This document shows positions 26,764 through 34,860 of a DNA stretch of 39,238 nt, piece after piece; within the stretch, counting starts at the first letter, position 1, and each line of letters starts with the position of its first letter. The stretch is from JAGZHZ01 sp965150505 (lineage in GTDB: Bacteria > Bacillota > Clostridia > Lachnospirales > Lachnospiraceae): the NCBI GenBank assembly GCA_965150505.1, contig CBCTVZ010000007.1:1-39238 (forward strand), written 5' to 3'. A program made the translations under genes and the position numbers. The notes beneath the pieces were generated by a model that was given only the letters and a program-made list of their open reading frames with translations, was not told where the DNA came from and did not search any database.

Positions 26764-29283
26764 TTATTCGACAACTACCGTCTGACTGCAGTCACCTAAT
26801 GTCAGCACATGCTCACCTGCTTCTAAAGTCACTTCCACAGTGATCACACGGAACTGTCCTTCATCCAGTGCTACAAATTTCTCTGCCACCACATTGTCAC
26901 CATCCATAATCTGAACAGTCACATGTCCATCTGCTCCGAGGTTCTCTGCTACAAAATTAACTTCAAAAGGTACTCCAGCCTGCTGCACCTTATTTACAGA
27001 TACTGTTTCAATGCTCGGACCTCTTCTGGTCTCCACCTCTACCTCAGCCGTCGTCTGTGGTACGCTCAGTAAACTCAGTTGAATATCAGCAGCTTTTCCA
27101 TAGCTCATACCATAATCTGTCGTCCAAAGAACATCACCCAGATTGTTCGGCATTTCAATCGTTGGATTTTTCTTTGCCAGCATTGCCATATATAAACGTG
27201 TCTCCTGACTTGCTCCAATATCATTCTGAAGTTCACCCCAAGACATATAATAATCTTCTGCATCATAAGCGGTCTCATACAGGGTACTTCCTGCCGGTTC
27301 TTTTTCACCAAACAGCATTGCTGCAGTGATTTCCGGAGCTACGTAACGATAGAATGTTCCTACGGAAGAACCATGATCCGGAGTATTTCTGTATGTTTGC
27401 ATCAATACCGCATCCGCATTCTGCACCTGTTCAAGTCCAGGCTCTGCGCCAATCACATCATTTCTTCCTTCCGTACCTTCAAAAATTAATACGATAGGCT
27501 TTCCTGCTACTTTTGCGTCTTCCACCATATAGTAATAATTGTCATCAAAATCAGTTACATGGAATACACATACATCGGCCTCCTCCATGGTTTCCACAAT
27601 AGTCGTCAACGCGCCGATCGCACCTGTATCACTTTCTTTAATCACTTCAGAAGTACCGTCCACATACACCTTTGCCCCTGCGTTCAGAGGAAGTATGTTA
27701 TTCTCGTTTTTCAGAAGAATGGTAGATTTCACCATCAATTCTTCTTCCATCTCTGTGATCTCGCTGCGGCGTGCCCGATTGATATCCTCGTTGCTCATTA
27801 CTGGGAACTGTTCTGCCTGATACTCTTCTGAACCGATCAGCGCCAGCGCCTCTTCCCAATCAGAATAAGGGTCTTCAAACAGACCAAGATCAAATTTGTT
27901 GCGCAGCACACGTGCTACATGCTCATTAAAATCATCCTCTGTCACAAGACCTTCGTTTACGGCCTGAACGATCAGATCTGGATATGCACGGCACATGATC
28001 TCTTCTGCATACTCTTCAAAATCCGTACCTGTCAACACTCCTGTACAGCTAAACATATCAACACCTGCATTCAGGATCAACGCATAGCGTTCTACTTCGG
28101 ATAATGTAGAAATATCTACACCTTCAGCAGTCACACCTGTAAATCCCATAATTGCCTTCAAATCCAACGGCCAGTCCAGACAGACCACTCCATCATAACC
28201 CAGATCCTCGCGCAGCAAATCATAGGTGGCTTTATCCATATATCCCTGTACACCGTCCGTAATACCGATGTTATTGTTGGTCATAATGTAATCCGTCCCT
28301 GCGTCCACGACTGCTTTCCAGCCCACCATCCAACTGTCGATCAGATCTGCCGGAGATTTTGCATCTACATAAGCATTTCGTCCGCCACGAGCAATGAAAT
28401 GTTTGGAATGTGCACTCCATCCATTATCCTGATAGGCATTAGTTTCTATAGCAGCCATCTTGGCAATATAGTTTGGATTATCACCATAAAAGCTTCCAAT
28501 TTCATTTCCATAACCATGAAATACTTGGTTATATCCCAATGCTGCTGATTCTTTGGAATACTCAGATACCAAATTATACAGCAGTTCTTCATCATGGGCT
28601 ACACCCAAAGCATAGTGCGGCATATCTACCATACCGCCCCATGTATTATAAGAACGGTCTCCAGAAAATACTGCTGGAATACCAAGGCGGCTCTCCTCAG
28701 CAATCCCCTGAATCGCATTAAAGGTATCCAGCTGATCCTTAGGATTTCCTGTAAACGCTGCAATAAATGTGCTGACATTTGCTTCTTTGATCTGATAAGC
28801 CATAGGCTGCACATAAGTACCTCCTACTTGCTCTAATTTGTTTGTAGAATATAAACAAGTTTCAGGATCTTCCACATAAGGAATTCCTTTTGCAGATACA
28901 TTTGCACGATCTTCTACTTCTCCGCCCATATCAGTGACAGTAGAACCATTGCTGCCAAAAACACAAGAGAAGATCAAAGTACCTGCTTTTTCCTCTGCTG
29001 TCATCTGAGACAGAAGATCCTGTACACGCATCTCACGTTCTTGACGCCAGTCTTCATATACATCTAATTCGCCATCTTTATCTAGATCACGGAAATAGAA
29101 ACCATCCACTTCCAAAATTCCCTCTTCGGTCTTATTGCTCAGACGCACCTGTTCCCCATTTGCCTCTACATAATAAAAACCGGAAGAACTTTTCATAATT
29201 TCAGAGCTTTCTTCTGCCATTGCCGGAACTGCCATCGCATTGAGTGCCATAGCTGCTGAAAGTACGATTGGCATTTTTTTCAT
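26764..29283 (-). CDS. Secreted glycoside hydrolase family 3 enzyme
   Basis: GH3 enzymes remove beta-linked glucose, xylose or N-acetylglucosamine from chain ends with retention of configuration. The 839 residues show a signal peptide (about 1-23), an EF-hand-like calcium loop DLDKDGELDVYE (66-77), the N-terminal barrel with KHF (294-296), and the likely nucleophile Asp370 in GYDGVVCLDWPLDL, where most members have SDW. The C-terminal alpha/beta sandwich (STILLKNENNILPLN) and a final beta domain (about 740-839, CARDB-like) follow. There is no lipobox, so it may be released. The substrate is not certain from sequence. It heads the cassette with the CBM9-like protein and the two-component system. 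Confidence 0.92.
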   Translation of the reverse strand: MKKMPIVLSAAMALNAMAVPAMAEESSEIMKSSSGFYYVEANGEQVRLSNKTEEGILEVDGFYFRDLDKDGELDVYEDWRQEREMRVQDLLSQMTAEEKAGTLIFSCVFGSNGSTVTDMGGEVEDRANVSAKGIPYVEDPETCLYSTNKLEQVGGTYVQPMAYQIKEANVSTFIAAFTGNPKDQLDTFNAIQGIAEESRLGIPAVFSGDRSYNTWGGMVDMPHYALGVAHDEELLYNLVSEYSKESAALGYNQVFHGYGNEIGSFYGDNPNYIAKMAAIETNAYQDNGWSAHSKHFIARGGRNAYVDAKSPADLIDSWMVGWKAVVDAGTDYIMTNNNIGITDGVQGYMDKATYDLLREDLGYDGVVCLDWPLDLKAIMGFTGVTAEGVDISTLSEVERYALILNAGVDMFSCTGVLTGTDFEEYAEEIMCRAYPDLIVQAVNEGLVTEDDFNEHVARVLRNKFDLGLFEDPYSDWEEALALIGSEEYQAEQFPVMSNEDINRARRSEITEMEEELMVKSTILLKNENNILPLNAGAKVYVDGTSEVIKESDTGAIGALTTIVETMEEADVCVFHVTDFDDNYYYMVEDAKVAGKPIVLIFEGTEGRNDVIGAEPGLEQVQNADAVLMQTYRNTPDHGSSVGTFYRYVAPEITAAMLFGEKEPAGSTLYETAYDAEDYYMSWGELQNDIGASQETRLYMAMLAKKNPTIEMPNNLGDVLWTTDYGMSYGKAADIQLSLLSVPQTTAEVEVETRRGPSIETVSVNKVQQAGVPFEVNFVAENLGADGHVTVQIMDGDNVVAEKFVALDEGQFRVITVEVTLEAGEHVLTLGDCSQTVVVE

Positions 29284-29380
29284 AAATTACCACCCTTTCT
29301 TAAAACAATATAAAATTTGCAACTTTTGAGAAACTATGCGCATTGGTTTCTGTTTTTATCTAGATTTTAAATCTGTCTAA

Positions 29381-29409
29381 ATTATAATATCTACGATTTT
29401 TTCCTGCAA
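29381..29409 (-). promoter_or_regulatory. Promoter of the GH3 gene, weak -35
   Basis: The minus strand reads TTGCAG (29409-29404), 17 nt, then TATAAT (29386-29381). The perfect -10 with a poor -35 is typical of an activator-dependent promoter. Confidence 0.6.
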
Positions 29410-29417
29410 GTTTTATG

Positions 29418-29452
29418 TCATTAAGTGCAATTTTTTTTCATGAAATGCGATT
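29418..29452 (-). promoter_or_regulatory. Candidate LytTR regulator binding site
   Basis: Two direct repeats, TCATTAAGTGCAATT (29418-29432) and TCATGAAATGCGATT (29438-29452) as read on the plus strand, match at 12 of 15 positions and are 20 bases apart. They end just upstream of the GH3 -35. Read on the minus strand, GCATTTCAT and GCACTTAAT resemble the LytTR half-site. Confidence 0.5.
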
Positions 29453-29533
29453 TTTTCGTCAATTTAACCATAATTTCACTGCTCCACAAGCGATTTTAGA
29501 AATTTTTTTCTATATATATTGCAGTTATAGGTA

Positions 29534-29627
29534 GTAAAGCTACGGACAAAAAAGAATGATAAAATCAAAAAAGACCATATCCGGCATAAAATCTTTCATG
29601 CCGGATATGGTCTTTTTTCTTATGTCA
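29534..29627. repeat. 94-nt dispersed repeat, copy 2, with terminator hairpin
   Basis: This has the same length and orientation as copy 1, with three substitutions; the 16-bp stem (29572-29587 with 29598-29613) is intact. It lies after the small gene at 29680-29922 and can terminate it. Confidence 0.88.
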
Positions 29628-29679
29628 GGCAGAGTTTTACTCTCTGCATCAATTCTGTTTTTTTCGAGAACAGCGAATC

Positions 29680-29922
29680 TTATTTTACATTGCTGTTCAT
29701 CATAAAATCAATCAGTTTGTCAATATCTTCTTTTTCATGCGCTACAATTTCCAGCTCTGGAATTTCACCATTGGAGAAGATATTTGCCATAGAAACATAC
29801 TGAGAAAGTTTTGATTTCAGATTTAATCTGTCTCCTTCTCCTGTAAGTAACTCTACCTTTCCTTTACAGCTGTCAATTACTTTGAAGAATTTATCAATGT
29901 CTGTGATGTTTTGTACCTTCAT
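29680..29922 (-). CDS. Small cytosolic protein, function unknown
   Basis: The 80 residues (MKVQNITDIDKFFKVIDSC...) have no signal or membrane segment and a mixed alpha/beta composition. Features are GKVELLTGEGDRLNLKSKLSQ in the middle and a helical IDKLIDFMMNSN end. Its segment layout recalls HPr, a phosphocarrier of similar length, but no phosphorylatable histidine motif is visible, so I leave it unnamed. The ATG at 29922 has AAAGGAGAG seven bases upstream. It stands alone, with repeat copy 2 as its terminator. Confidence 0.8.
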   Translation of the reverse strand: MKVQNITDIDKFFKVIDSCKGKVELLTGEGDRLNLKSKLSQYVSMANIFSNGEIPELEIVAHEKEDIDKLIDFMMNSNVK

Positions 29923-30167
29923 ACAAATCTCTCCTTTCAAAAATCCCTTCCTGTTACGCCCTAACTATAACCTAATTTTTCATTAAAATCAACTATCTTT
30001 TCGCATTTTCGGAATATTTACATACTTTTTTTTATTTTCCCGAAAATGGCTGTGATGATTTTACCATTCAAGGAACTTTTTCCCCTTATCTATAGTGAGT
30101 TTCTACCTATATTTTTGAACGTTTTTCTTAAAAAATCCCTTATTATATGGAATTTTTTCCAATCCTA

Positions 30168-30542
30168 TTATTTCTCTGCGATTGCCTCAATCTCAATCAA
30201 AACGTCTTTTGGAAGTCTTGCCACTTCCACACAAGAGCGCGCCGGATACGTTCCTGTAAAATATTTCGCATAAATCTCATTTATTTTTCCAAAATCATTC
30301 ATTTCTTTGATAAAGACCGTTGTCTTTACTACCTTTTCTGCGCTGCTTCCAGCTTCTGTCAAAAGATTTACTAAATTTTTAATCGCCTGATCTGCCTGCG
30401 CCTCCACGCCCTCTGGAATTTCTCCTGTCGCTGGATTTACCGGAATCACTCCTGATGTAAAAATCATTCCATTGATCTCGATTGCCTGTGAATAAGGACC
30501 GATTGCTGCTGGAGCTTTATCTGTGCTGATTGCCTTTTTCAT
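30168..30542 (-). CDS. ridA: RidA-family enamine/imine deaminase
   Basis: RidA hydrolyses reactive 2-aminoacrylate and related enamines released by PLP enzymes, protecting metabolism. The 124 residues match the family length and the trimeric fold. Signatures are APAAIGPYSQAI near the N-terminus, FTSGVIPVNPATGEI, the middle motif KTTVFIKEMNDFGKINEIY, and YPARSCVEVARLPKDVLIEIEAIA, with the substrate-binding Arg102 and the acidic residues near the end. The gene appears monocistronic; GGGGGAAA precedes its ATG. Confidence 0.96.
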   Translation of the reverse strand: MKKAISTDKAPAAIGPYSQAIEINGMIFTSGVIPVNPATGEIPEGVEAQADQAIKNLVNLLTEAGSSAEKVVKTTVFIKEMNDFGKINEIYAKYFTGTYPARSCVEVARLPKDVLIEIEAIAEK

Positions 30543-30604
30543 TTTGAATTTCCCCCTGTCTTTCTCTATTATGCCTGTTTTGTATTCTTTTTTAATTTAA
30601 CTTC

Positions 30605-31441
30605 TTATTTTATTTTTCTAATTCTGTTTTCTGTAATTTCAATTCGTCCCTGTTTCAGCAGACGACCTACTGCACGCTTAAATGCGTTTTTGCTCAATCC
30701 CATTTCTCTTTGAATGATCTCTGGGGATACTTTATCATTAAATGGAAGAACTCCTTCAAATTCTTCGATTACCTTCATCACGACTTCTGCATCTTCGTCA
30801 ATCTGAATATACGCTTTCTCTCTGGCGCTTAAATCCAATTTTCCATCTGGTTTGACACCTGTTACACGAAGCTGTACAAAATCGCCTACATGATACCGCT
30901 CTCCTGCTTCCTTTGCCTGAATCAGACCGGAATACTTTCCAGCAACCGCAACAAAAGCTCCGAATGTTTTGCTGACTTCATATACAATCCCCGTCACATG
31001 ATCGTCTTTTTTATAAGAAGAATCTTTGCTCAGATACGGATATATTTTCATGGTTGCGCAAAGACGACTGCTCTTATCCACATATAACGCTACCAAAATT
31101 TGATCGTTTTCATGCACTCTCTTCGTCTGCTCTTTAAATGGCAACAGCAAATCTTTTTCCAGTCCCCAATCTAAGAACGCTCCAATTTTTCCGACCTCTT
31201 TGACGGTCAACTGCGCAATCTCTCCCAATTCAAGCATTGGTTTGCGTGTTGTTGCAATCAGACGATCTTTCGAGTCCTTATAAAGAAAAACTTCTATCTT
31301 TGTTCCTAATTCCGCATTTTCCGGAACTTCTTTTTGAGGAAGCAGTACCTTTTCCAAAGCTCCCTCTCCTTCTGCGAGATAAACGCCAAAGTTGACGCAT
31401 TTTATCACTGTTAATTCCTGTTTTTTTCCTATTTGCAGCAT
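30605..31441 (-). CDS. CvfB-like S1 RNA-binding protein
   Basis: The 278 residues contain tandem S1-type OB folds: about 1-62, a central pair at about 65-135 (QLTVKEVGKIGAFLDWGLEKDLLLPF), and about 145-215 (VTGIVYEVSKTFGAFVAV). A C-terminal winged helix follows (about 220-278: GLSKNAFKRAVGRLLKQGRI). This order is that of CvfB/YitL, an RNA-binding regulator linked to virulence gene expression in Staphylococcus. The RNA target here is unknown. It lies 26 bases after the thioesterase gene, so the two are probably co-transcribed. Confidence 0.9.
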   Translation of the reverse strand: MLQIGKKQELTVIKCVNFGVYLAEGEGALEKVLLPQKEVPENAELGTKIEVFLYKDSKDRLIATTRKPMLELGEIAQLTVKEVGKIGAFLDWGLEKDLLLPFKEQTKRVHENDQILVALYVDKSSRLCATMKIYPYLSKDSSYKKDDHVTGIVYEVSKTFGAFVAVAGKYSGLIQAKEAGERYHVGDFVQLRVTGVKPDGKLDLSAREKAYIQIDEDAEVVMKVIEEFEGVLPFNDKVSPEIIQREMGLSKNAFKRAVGRLLKQGRIEITENRIRKIK

Positions 31442-31467
31442 ATTTCTATTATCCTCACTCTATTTTC

Positions 31468-32208
31468 TCATTTCGACGATTTTAAGCTATCTGTCATGGA
31501 AATCCCTTGAAACACCACCACTGCGTACGGTTTCTGTGATTCATCGCACAATGCTACTTCACAGCATCCTGTCTCCTGTTTTACAATCGGAATCACAATA
31601 TCATGCAGAAGCGCCGCTTTTTTATATTCTGCTCTCATCGAACAGATGCAGAAATTGTCTGGCAAATATTCTTGTGCCATTGCAATATATTCTTCATTAT
31701 TTACATGATGATTCGTGTCAAGATGCCTGCTGTTGATTTGAAATTCCGGCATCTTTACTCCTCCTTCCGGAAAAGGAATTTTTCTAGGAGCATATTCCAT
31801 CTCATATGGACTTTCTAATTGATACTTTTCCAGTTCTTCCTGATCAATTTTTGTCGGATGCTCCGTATTGAGATCTACAAAGATCCAATTTGTATTGGCA
31901 TACGCCAGTACCTCTTCTTTTTCATCCAAAAGCAGAAAATTTCTTCCTCCCAAAAATCCCTTAAACATATGAGGCCAAGTTTTCACTGTAATATGTTCTC
32001 CCACGGAAGGATAGCGATTTACTTCAATCTGCCATGATGAAAGCATCCACGCCTTTTTTCTGGAGGATAAATGTTGCCACCCCAAACCAAGAGATTCTGA
32101 ATGAAACGTACTGCAGTCCTGAAAATAATTAACCAATGCCGGCAATGTCAGTTTTCCATCTACGCCTGTTTCACTGTAACGCACTCTGCATTTCCATTCA
32201 TAGCTCAT
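31468..32208 (-). CDS. Acyl-ACP thioesterase (FatA/FatB family)
   Basis: This enzyme hydrolyses acyl-acyl carrier protein to free fatty acid and ends chain growth. The 246 residues contain two hot-dog folds. The first has RYSETGVDGKLTLPALVNYFQDCSTFHSESLG and KTWPHMFKGFLGGRNF; the second has the catalytic Asp-x-Asn-x-His pattern in RHLDTNHHVNNEEY. Such single-chain bacterial thioesterases are common in Clostridia. It is followed by the CvfB-like gene and preceded by tRNA-Gln with its own terminator. Confidence 0.92.
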   Translation of the reverse strand: MSYEWKCRVRYSETGVDGKLTLPALVNYFQDCSTFHSESLGLGWQHLSSRKKAWMLSSWQIEVNRYPSVGEHITVKTWPHMFKGFLGGRNFLLLDEKEEVLAYANTNWIFVDLNTEHPTKIDQEELEKYQLESPYEMEYAPRKIPFPEGGVKMPEFQINSRHLDTNHHVNNEEYIAMAQEYLPDNFCICSMRAEYKKAALLHDIVIPIVKQETGCCEVALCDESQKPYAVVVFQGISMTDSLKSSK

Positions 32209-32298
32209 CCTACTTCCCCCTCATTCTATCTTCTTTAGAATTTGTCTGATCTTTCTATAGGCAAAACCTGTCAGATACGACAAATTGGATAAAAAAAT

Positions 32299-32340
32299 AG
32301 CTGTCTCTCAGCGAAACGTTTCATTTCGTTAAAGACAGCT
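32299..32340 (-). terminator. Terminator after tRNA-Gln
   Basis: On the minus strand AGCTGTCT...AGACAGCT with the inner pairing ACGAAA...TTTCG forms a strong hairpin followed by ATTTTTTT, eight bases after the tRNA end. Confidence 0.85.
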
Positions 32341-32347
32341 TGTAGAG

Positions 32348-32420
32348 CTGGGCTAGAAGGATTCGAACCTTCACAGTGACGGAGTCAGAGTCCGTTGCCT
32401 TACCGTTTGGCGATAGCCCA
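32348..32420 (-). tRNA. tRNA-Gln (anticodon CUG)
   Basis: The 73-nt gene folds into a normal cloverleaf on the minus strand. The acceptor stem is TGGGCTA/TAGCCCA, with a U1-A72 pair and discriminator G as in tRNA-Gln. The anticodon stem ACGGA/TCCGT holds the loop CTCTGAC, giving anticodon CTG, which reads CAG. The T arm contains GGTTCGAATCC. CCA is not encoded. It is a single tRNA with its own promoter and terminator. Confidence 0.95.
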
Positions 32421-32439
32421 TTGCCTCAAGACAAGATGT

Positions 32440-32468
32440 ATTATATACCATGTTTTTATAAAAATCAA
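32440..32468 (-). promoter_or_regulatory. Promoter of tRNA-Gln
   Basis: The minus strand reads TTGATT (32468-32463), 17 nt, then TATAAT (32445-32440), placing the start about 13 bases before the mature tRNA. Confidence 0.75.
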
Positions 32469-32515
32469 GTACTTTTTTTAAATTTTTTTATTTTTTTTCT
32501 ATTTTTTTATTATCC

Positions 32516-32544
32516 CTGACTTTTGACACAATTTATGATATAAT
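32516..32544 (+). promoter_or_regulatory. Promoter of pncB with extended -10
   Basis: CTGACT (32516-32521), 17 nt, then TATAAT (32539-32544) preceded by TG one base earlier. The 12-mer TTATGATATAAT occurs again at 32557-32568, giving a second extended -10 or a direct-repeat operator. Confidence 0.6.
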
Positions 32545-32612
32545 ACACCTATTATATTATGATATAATTGACTATCTTATTACAAATGTTGAACCATGAA
32601 GGGAGTCTTTTT

Positions 32613-34076
32613 ATGAGTACAATGAACCTGACATTATTAACAGATTTCTATGAATTGACTATGATGCAGGGATACTTTAAAAATCCATCCGATCAAATCG
32701 TCATCTTTGATGCTTTTTATCGCCGTAATCCAAGCGGTGGTGGATATGCCATCGCTGCCGGTCTTGATCAGGTCATCGACTATATCAAAAATTTAACTTT
32801 TTCTCCGGAAGATATCTCTTATCTTCGCAGTCTAAATTCTTTCGATGAGGACTTTTTAGATTATCTTGCCTCTTTCCATTTCAGCGGAGATATCTACGCC
32901 ATCCCAGAAGGAACGGTTGTATTTCCTCACGAACCGCTTATTAAAGTGATTGCGCCTATTATGGAAGCGCAGTTGATTGAAACGGCTCTTCTTACCATCA
33001 TCAACCATCAGAGTCTGATTGCCACAAAAGCTTCTCGTGTTGTCTATGCGGCAAAAGGCGATGGCATCATGGAATTTGGTCTGCGCCGCGCTCAAGGACC
33101 AGATGCCGGTGTATACGGCGCGCGTGCCGCAATGATCGGCGGATGCATCGGTACATCCAACGTTCTTGCTGGACAGCTTTTCGATGTTCCTATTAAAGGA
33201 ACTCATGCGCACAGTTGGATTATGAGTTTTCCAGATGAATATACTGCTTTTAAAACATATGCAGAACTTTATCCAAATGCCTGCATTTTACTTGTCGATA
33301 CGTATGACACTTTAAAATCTGGCGTTCCAAATGCAATCCGTGTTTTTCAGGAAATGCGTGACTCTGGAATCGAGCTGAAAAATTATGGTATTCGTCTTGA
33401 CAGCGGCGATCTTGCCTATATGTCAAAACAAGCGCGTATCCTTCTCGATCAGGCTGGTTTTAAAGATGCCATTATTTCTGCATCCAGCGATCTCGATGAA
33501 TATTTGATTCAAAGTTTAAAATCACAAGGCGCTACGATTACCTCATGGGGTGTCGGCACAAATCTGATTACTTCAAAAGATTGCCCAGCTTTCGGCGGTG
33601 TTTATAAACTTGCTGCTGTATATGACAGCAAGACAGGAGATTTCATCCCTAAAATTAAACTTTCCGAAAACACAGAAAAAATTACAAATCCAGGAAACAA
33701 AACGATCTACCGTATCTATGACAAAGAAACAAAAAAATTAAAGGCAGATCTGATCTGCCTTGTAGATGAAACATTTGATTCTTCCAAAGATATGATTATC
33801 TTTGATCCTCTTGAGACATGGAAAAAGACAAAAATTCATGCTGGTACTTATGAACTGAGAGAACTGCTTGTACCTGTTTTCTTAAAAGGAAAATGTGTCT
33901 ACGAATCCCCTTCTGTTATGGAGATCCGTTCCTACTGTGCAAAAGAGCTTGATACACTGTGGGATGAAACAAAACGCTTCACAAATCCTCATGAAGTTTA
34001 TGTCGATCTCTCCCAGAAATTGTATGATATCAAAGCATCCTTACTGGAAGAATTAAGTATAGAGTCCTTGAAATAA
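32613..34076 (+). CDS. pncB: Nicotinate phosphoribosyltransferase
   Basis: This enzyme joins nicotinate to phosphoribosyl pyrophosphate in the Preiss-Handler route of NAD salvage. The 487 residues open with LLTDFYELTMMQGY. The active site includes EFGLRRAQGPDAG, the histidine that is phosphorylated in this family, in IKGTHAHSWIMSFPDE, and IRLDSGDLAYMSKQAR plus SWGVGTNLITS of the phosphoribosyl-binding barrel. The ATG at 32613 is preferred because AAGGGAG lies seven bases upstream and the conserved region starts there. It is the only plus-strand gene, divergent from tRNA-Gln and convergent with spoVT. Confidence 0.96.
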   Translation: MSTMNLTLLTDFYELTMMQGYFKNPSDQIVIFDAFYRRNPSGGGYAIAAGLDQVIDYIKNLTFSPEDISYLRSLNSFDEDFLDYLASFHFSGDIYAIPEGTVVFPHEPLIKVIAPIMEAQLIETALLTIINHQSLIATKASRVVYAAKGDGIMEFGLRRAQGPDAGVYGARAAMIGGCIGTSNVLAGQLFDVPIKGTHAHSWIMSFPDEYTAFKTYAELYPNACILLVDTYDTLKSGVPNAIRVFQEMRDSGIELKNYGIRLDSGDLAYMSKQARILLDQAGFKDAIISASSDLDEYLIQSLKSQGATITSWGVGTNLITSKDCPAFGGVYKLAAVYDSKTGDFIPKIKLSENTEKITNPGNKTIYRIYDKETKKLKADLICLVDETFDSSKDMIIFDPLETWKKTKIHAGTYELRELLVPVFLKGKCVYESPSVMEIRSYCAKELDTLWDETKRFTNPHEVYVDLSQKLYDIKASLLEELSIESLK

Positions 34077-34101
34077 TCTCTCATACACCAAAAAAATCGT
34101 T

Positions 34102-34149
34102 TACCGCCTTCATTTGAGCAATCCTCTCAAGTGCAGGCGGTATTTTTTA
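34102..34149. terminator. Shared terminator of pncB and spoVT
   Basis: TACCGCCT pairs with AGGCGGTA, with the inner pair TTGAG/CTCAA. It is followed on the plus strand by T6, which overlaps the spoVT stop codon. The opposite A/T run can serve spoVT. Confidence 0.8.
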
Positions 34150-34692
34150 TGATTCCATCTGTTTTCCCATAAAGCTAGATGCACATTTTGCTAAAAGATT
34201 CTCTGTCTCCCCCATTCGTTTTCCTTCTTTTCCCAATAAAATCACAGCGCCTATGGCATCCCCCGCGCTGATAATCGGCCAAATCACCTGCCCTGCATTC
34301 TCCTCCATATCATCTTTTGTCAATCGCACATAATTATTTTCATTTTTGTTTGATAAAATATTTTTTCGCTCATCAATCAACATTTCCAATTCTGAACTGA
34401 TATTTTTTCCAACAAAATCTTTTTTGCTTCCTCCTGCTGCCGCAATAATCTGATCATGGTCACAGATACATACCATATGTCCCGTTCCCTGCGCCAAAGC
34501 TTCTGCATACTCTTTTGCAAAAGTTCCAAGTTCTCCAATCGGAGAATATTTCTTTAAAATCACTTCTCCCTGACGATCTGTAAAAATTTCTAAAGGATCT
34601 CCTTCCCGAATCCGAAGTGTTCTTCTGATTTCTTTTGGAATCACAACTCTCCCCAGATCATCAATACGTCGAACAATTCCTGTCGCTCTCAT
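34147..34692 (-). CDS. spoVT: Stage V sporulation protein T
   Basis: SpoVT is a forespore transcription regulator that tunes sigma-G genes. The 181 residues show an N-terminal AbrB swapped-hairpin DNA-binding domain (1-50: MRATGIVRRIDDLGRVVIPK, RRTLRIREGDPLEIF) and a C-terminal GAF-like domain (about 55-178). This is the SpoVT layout and length, unlike the shorter AbrB. It marks the organism as a spore former. The ATG at 34692 has GGAGG ten bases upstream and gives the conserved MRATGIVR start. A sigma-G-like promoter lies at 34735-34763. Confidence 0.95.
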   Translation of the reverse strand: MRATGIVRRIDDLGRVVIPKEIRRTLRIREGDPLEIFTDRQGEVILKKYSPIGELGTFAKEYAEALAQGTGHMVCICDHDQIIAAAGGSKKDFVGKNISSELEMLIDERKNILSNKNENNYVRLTKDDMEENAGQVIWPIISAGDAIGAVILLGKEGKRMGETENLLAKCASSFMGKQMES

Positions 34693-34734
34693 ATATAAAT
34701 TTCCTCCATCTGCTATACTTTCCAATTTTGGGAA

Positions 34735-34763
34735 TAGTATCTGTAAATGAAGGAATTTTATAC
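34735..34763 (-). promoter_or_regulatory. Sigma-G/F-type promoter of spoVT
   Basis: The minus strand reads GTATA (34763-34759), 17 nt, then GATACTA (34741-34735). This matches the forespore consensus gHATR-N17/18-CATnHTA at all but one position. spoVT is sigma-G dependent in Bacillus subtilis. Confidence 0.65.
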
Positions 34764-34860
34764 AAAGATTCTTTCATTTAAATGTGAATTACTCGGTAAT
34801 TGAATTATCGAAGATTCCCACTTAGTATCCTAAAAATCTTTTCCTTTAAACTTTTTTGTC

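Larger units (their letters stand above)
29284..29533. other. GH3 gene upstream region
   Basis: This AT-rich region holds the GH3 leader, its promoter (29381-29409) and a pair of direct repeats (29418-29452). Beyond these I see only T-rich sequence up to repeat copy 2. Confidence 0.6.

Noticed and set aside
23603..29627. Composite transposon bounded by the 94-nt repeats
   Set aside because: No transposase or target duplication is seen; only repeat-mediated recombination is supported.
30003..30049. Hairpin CATTTTCGG/CCGAAAATG as terminator of ridA
   Set aside because: Its T-run lies in the loop rather than after the stem, so it is not a canonical terminator.
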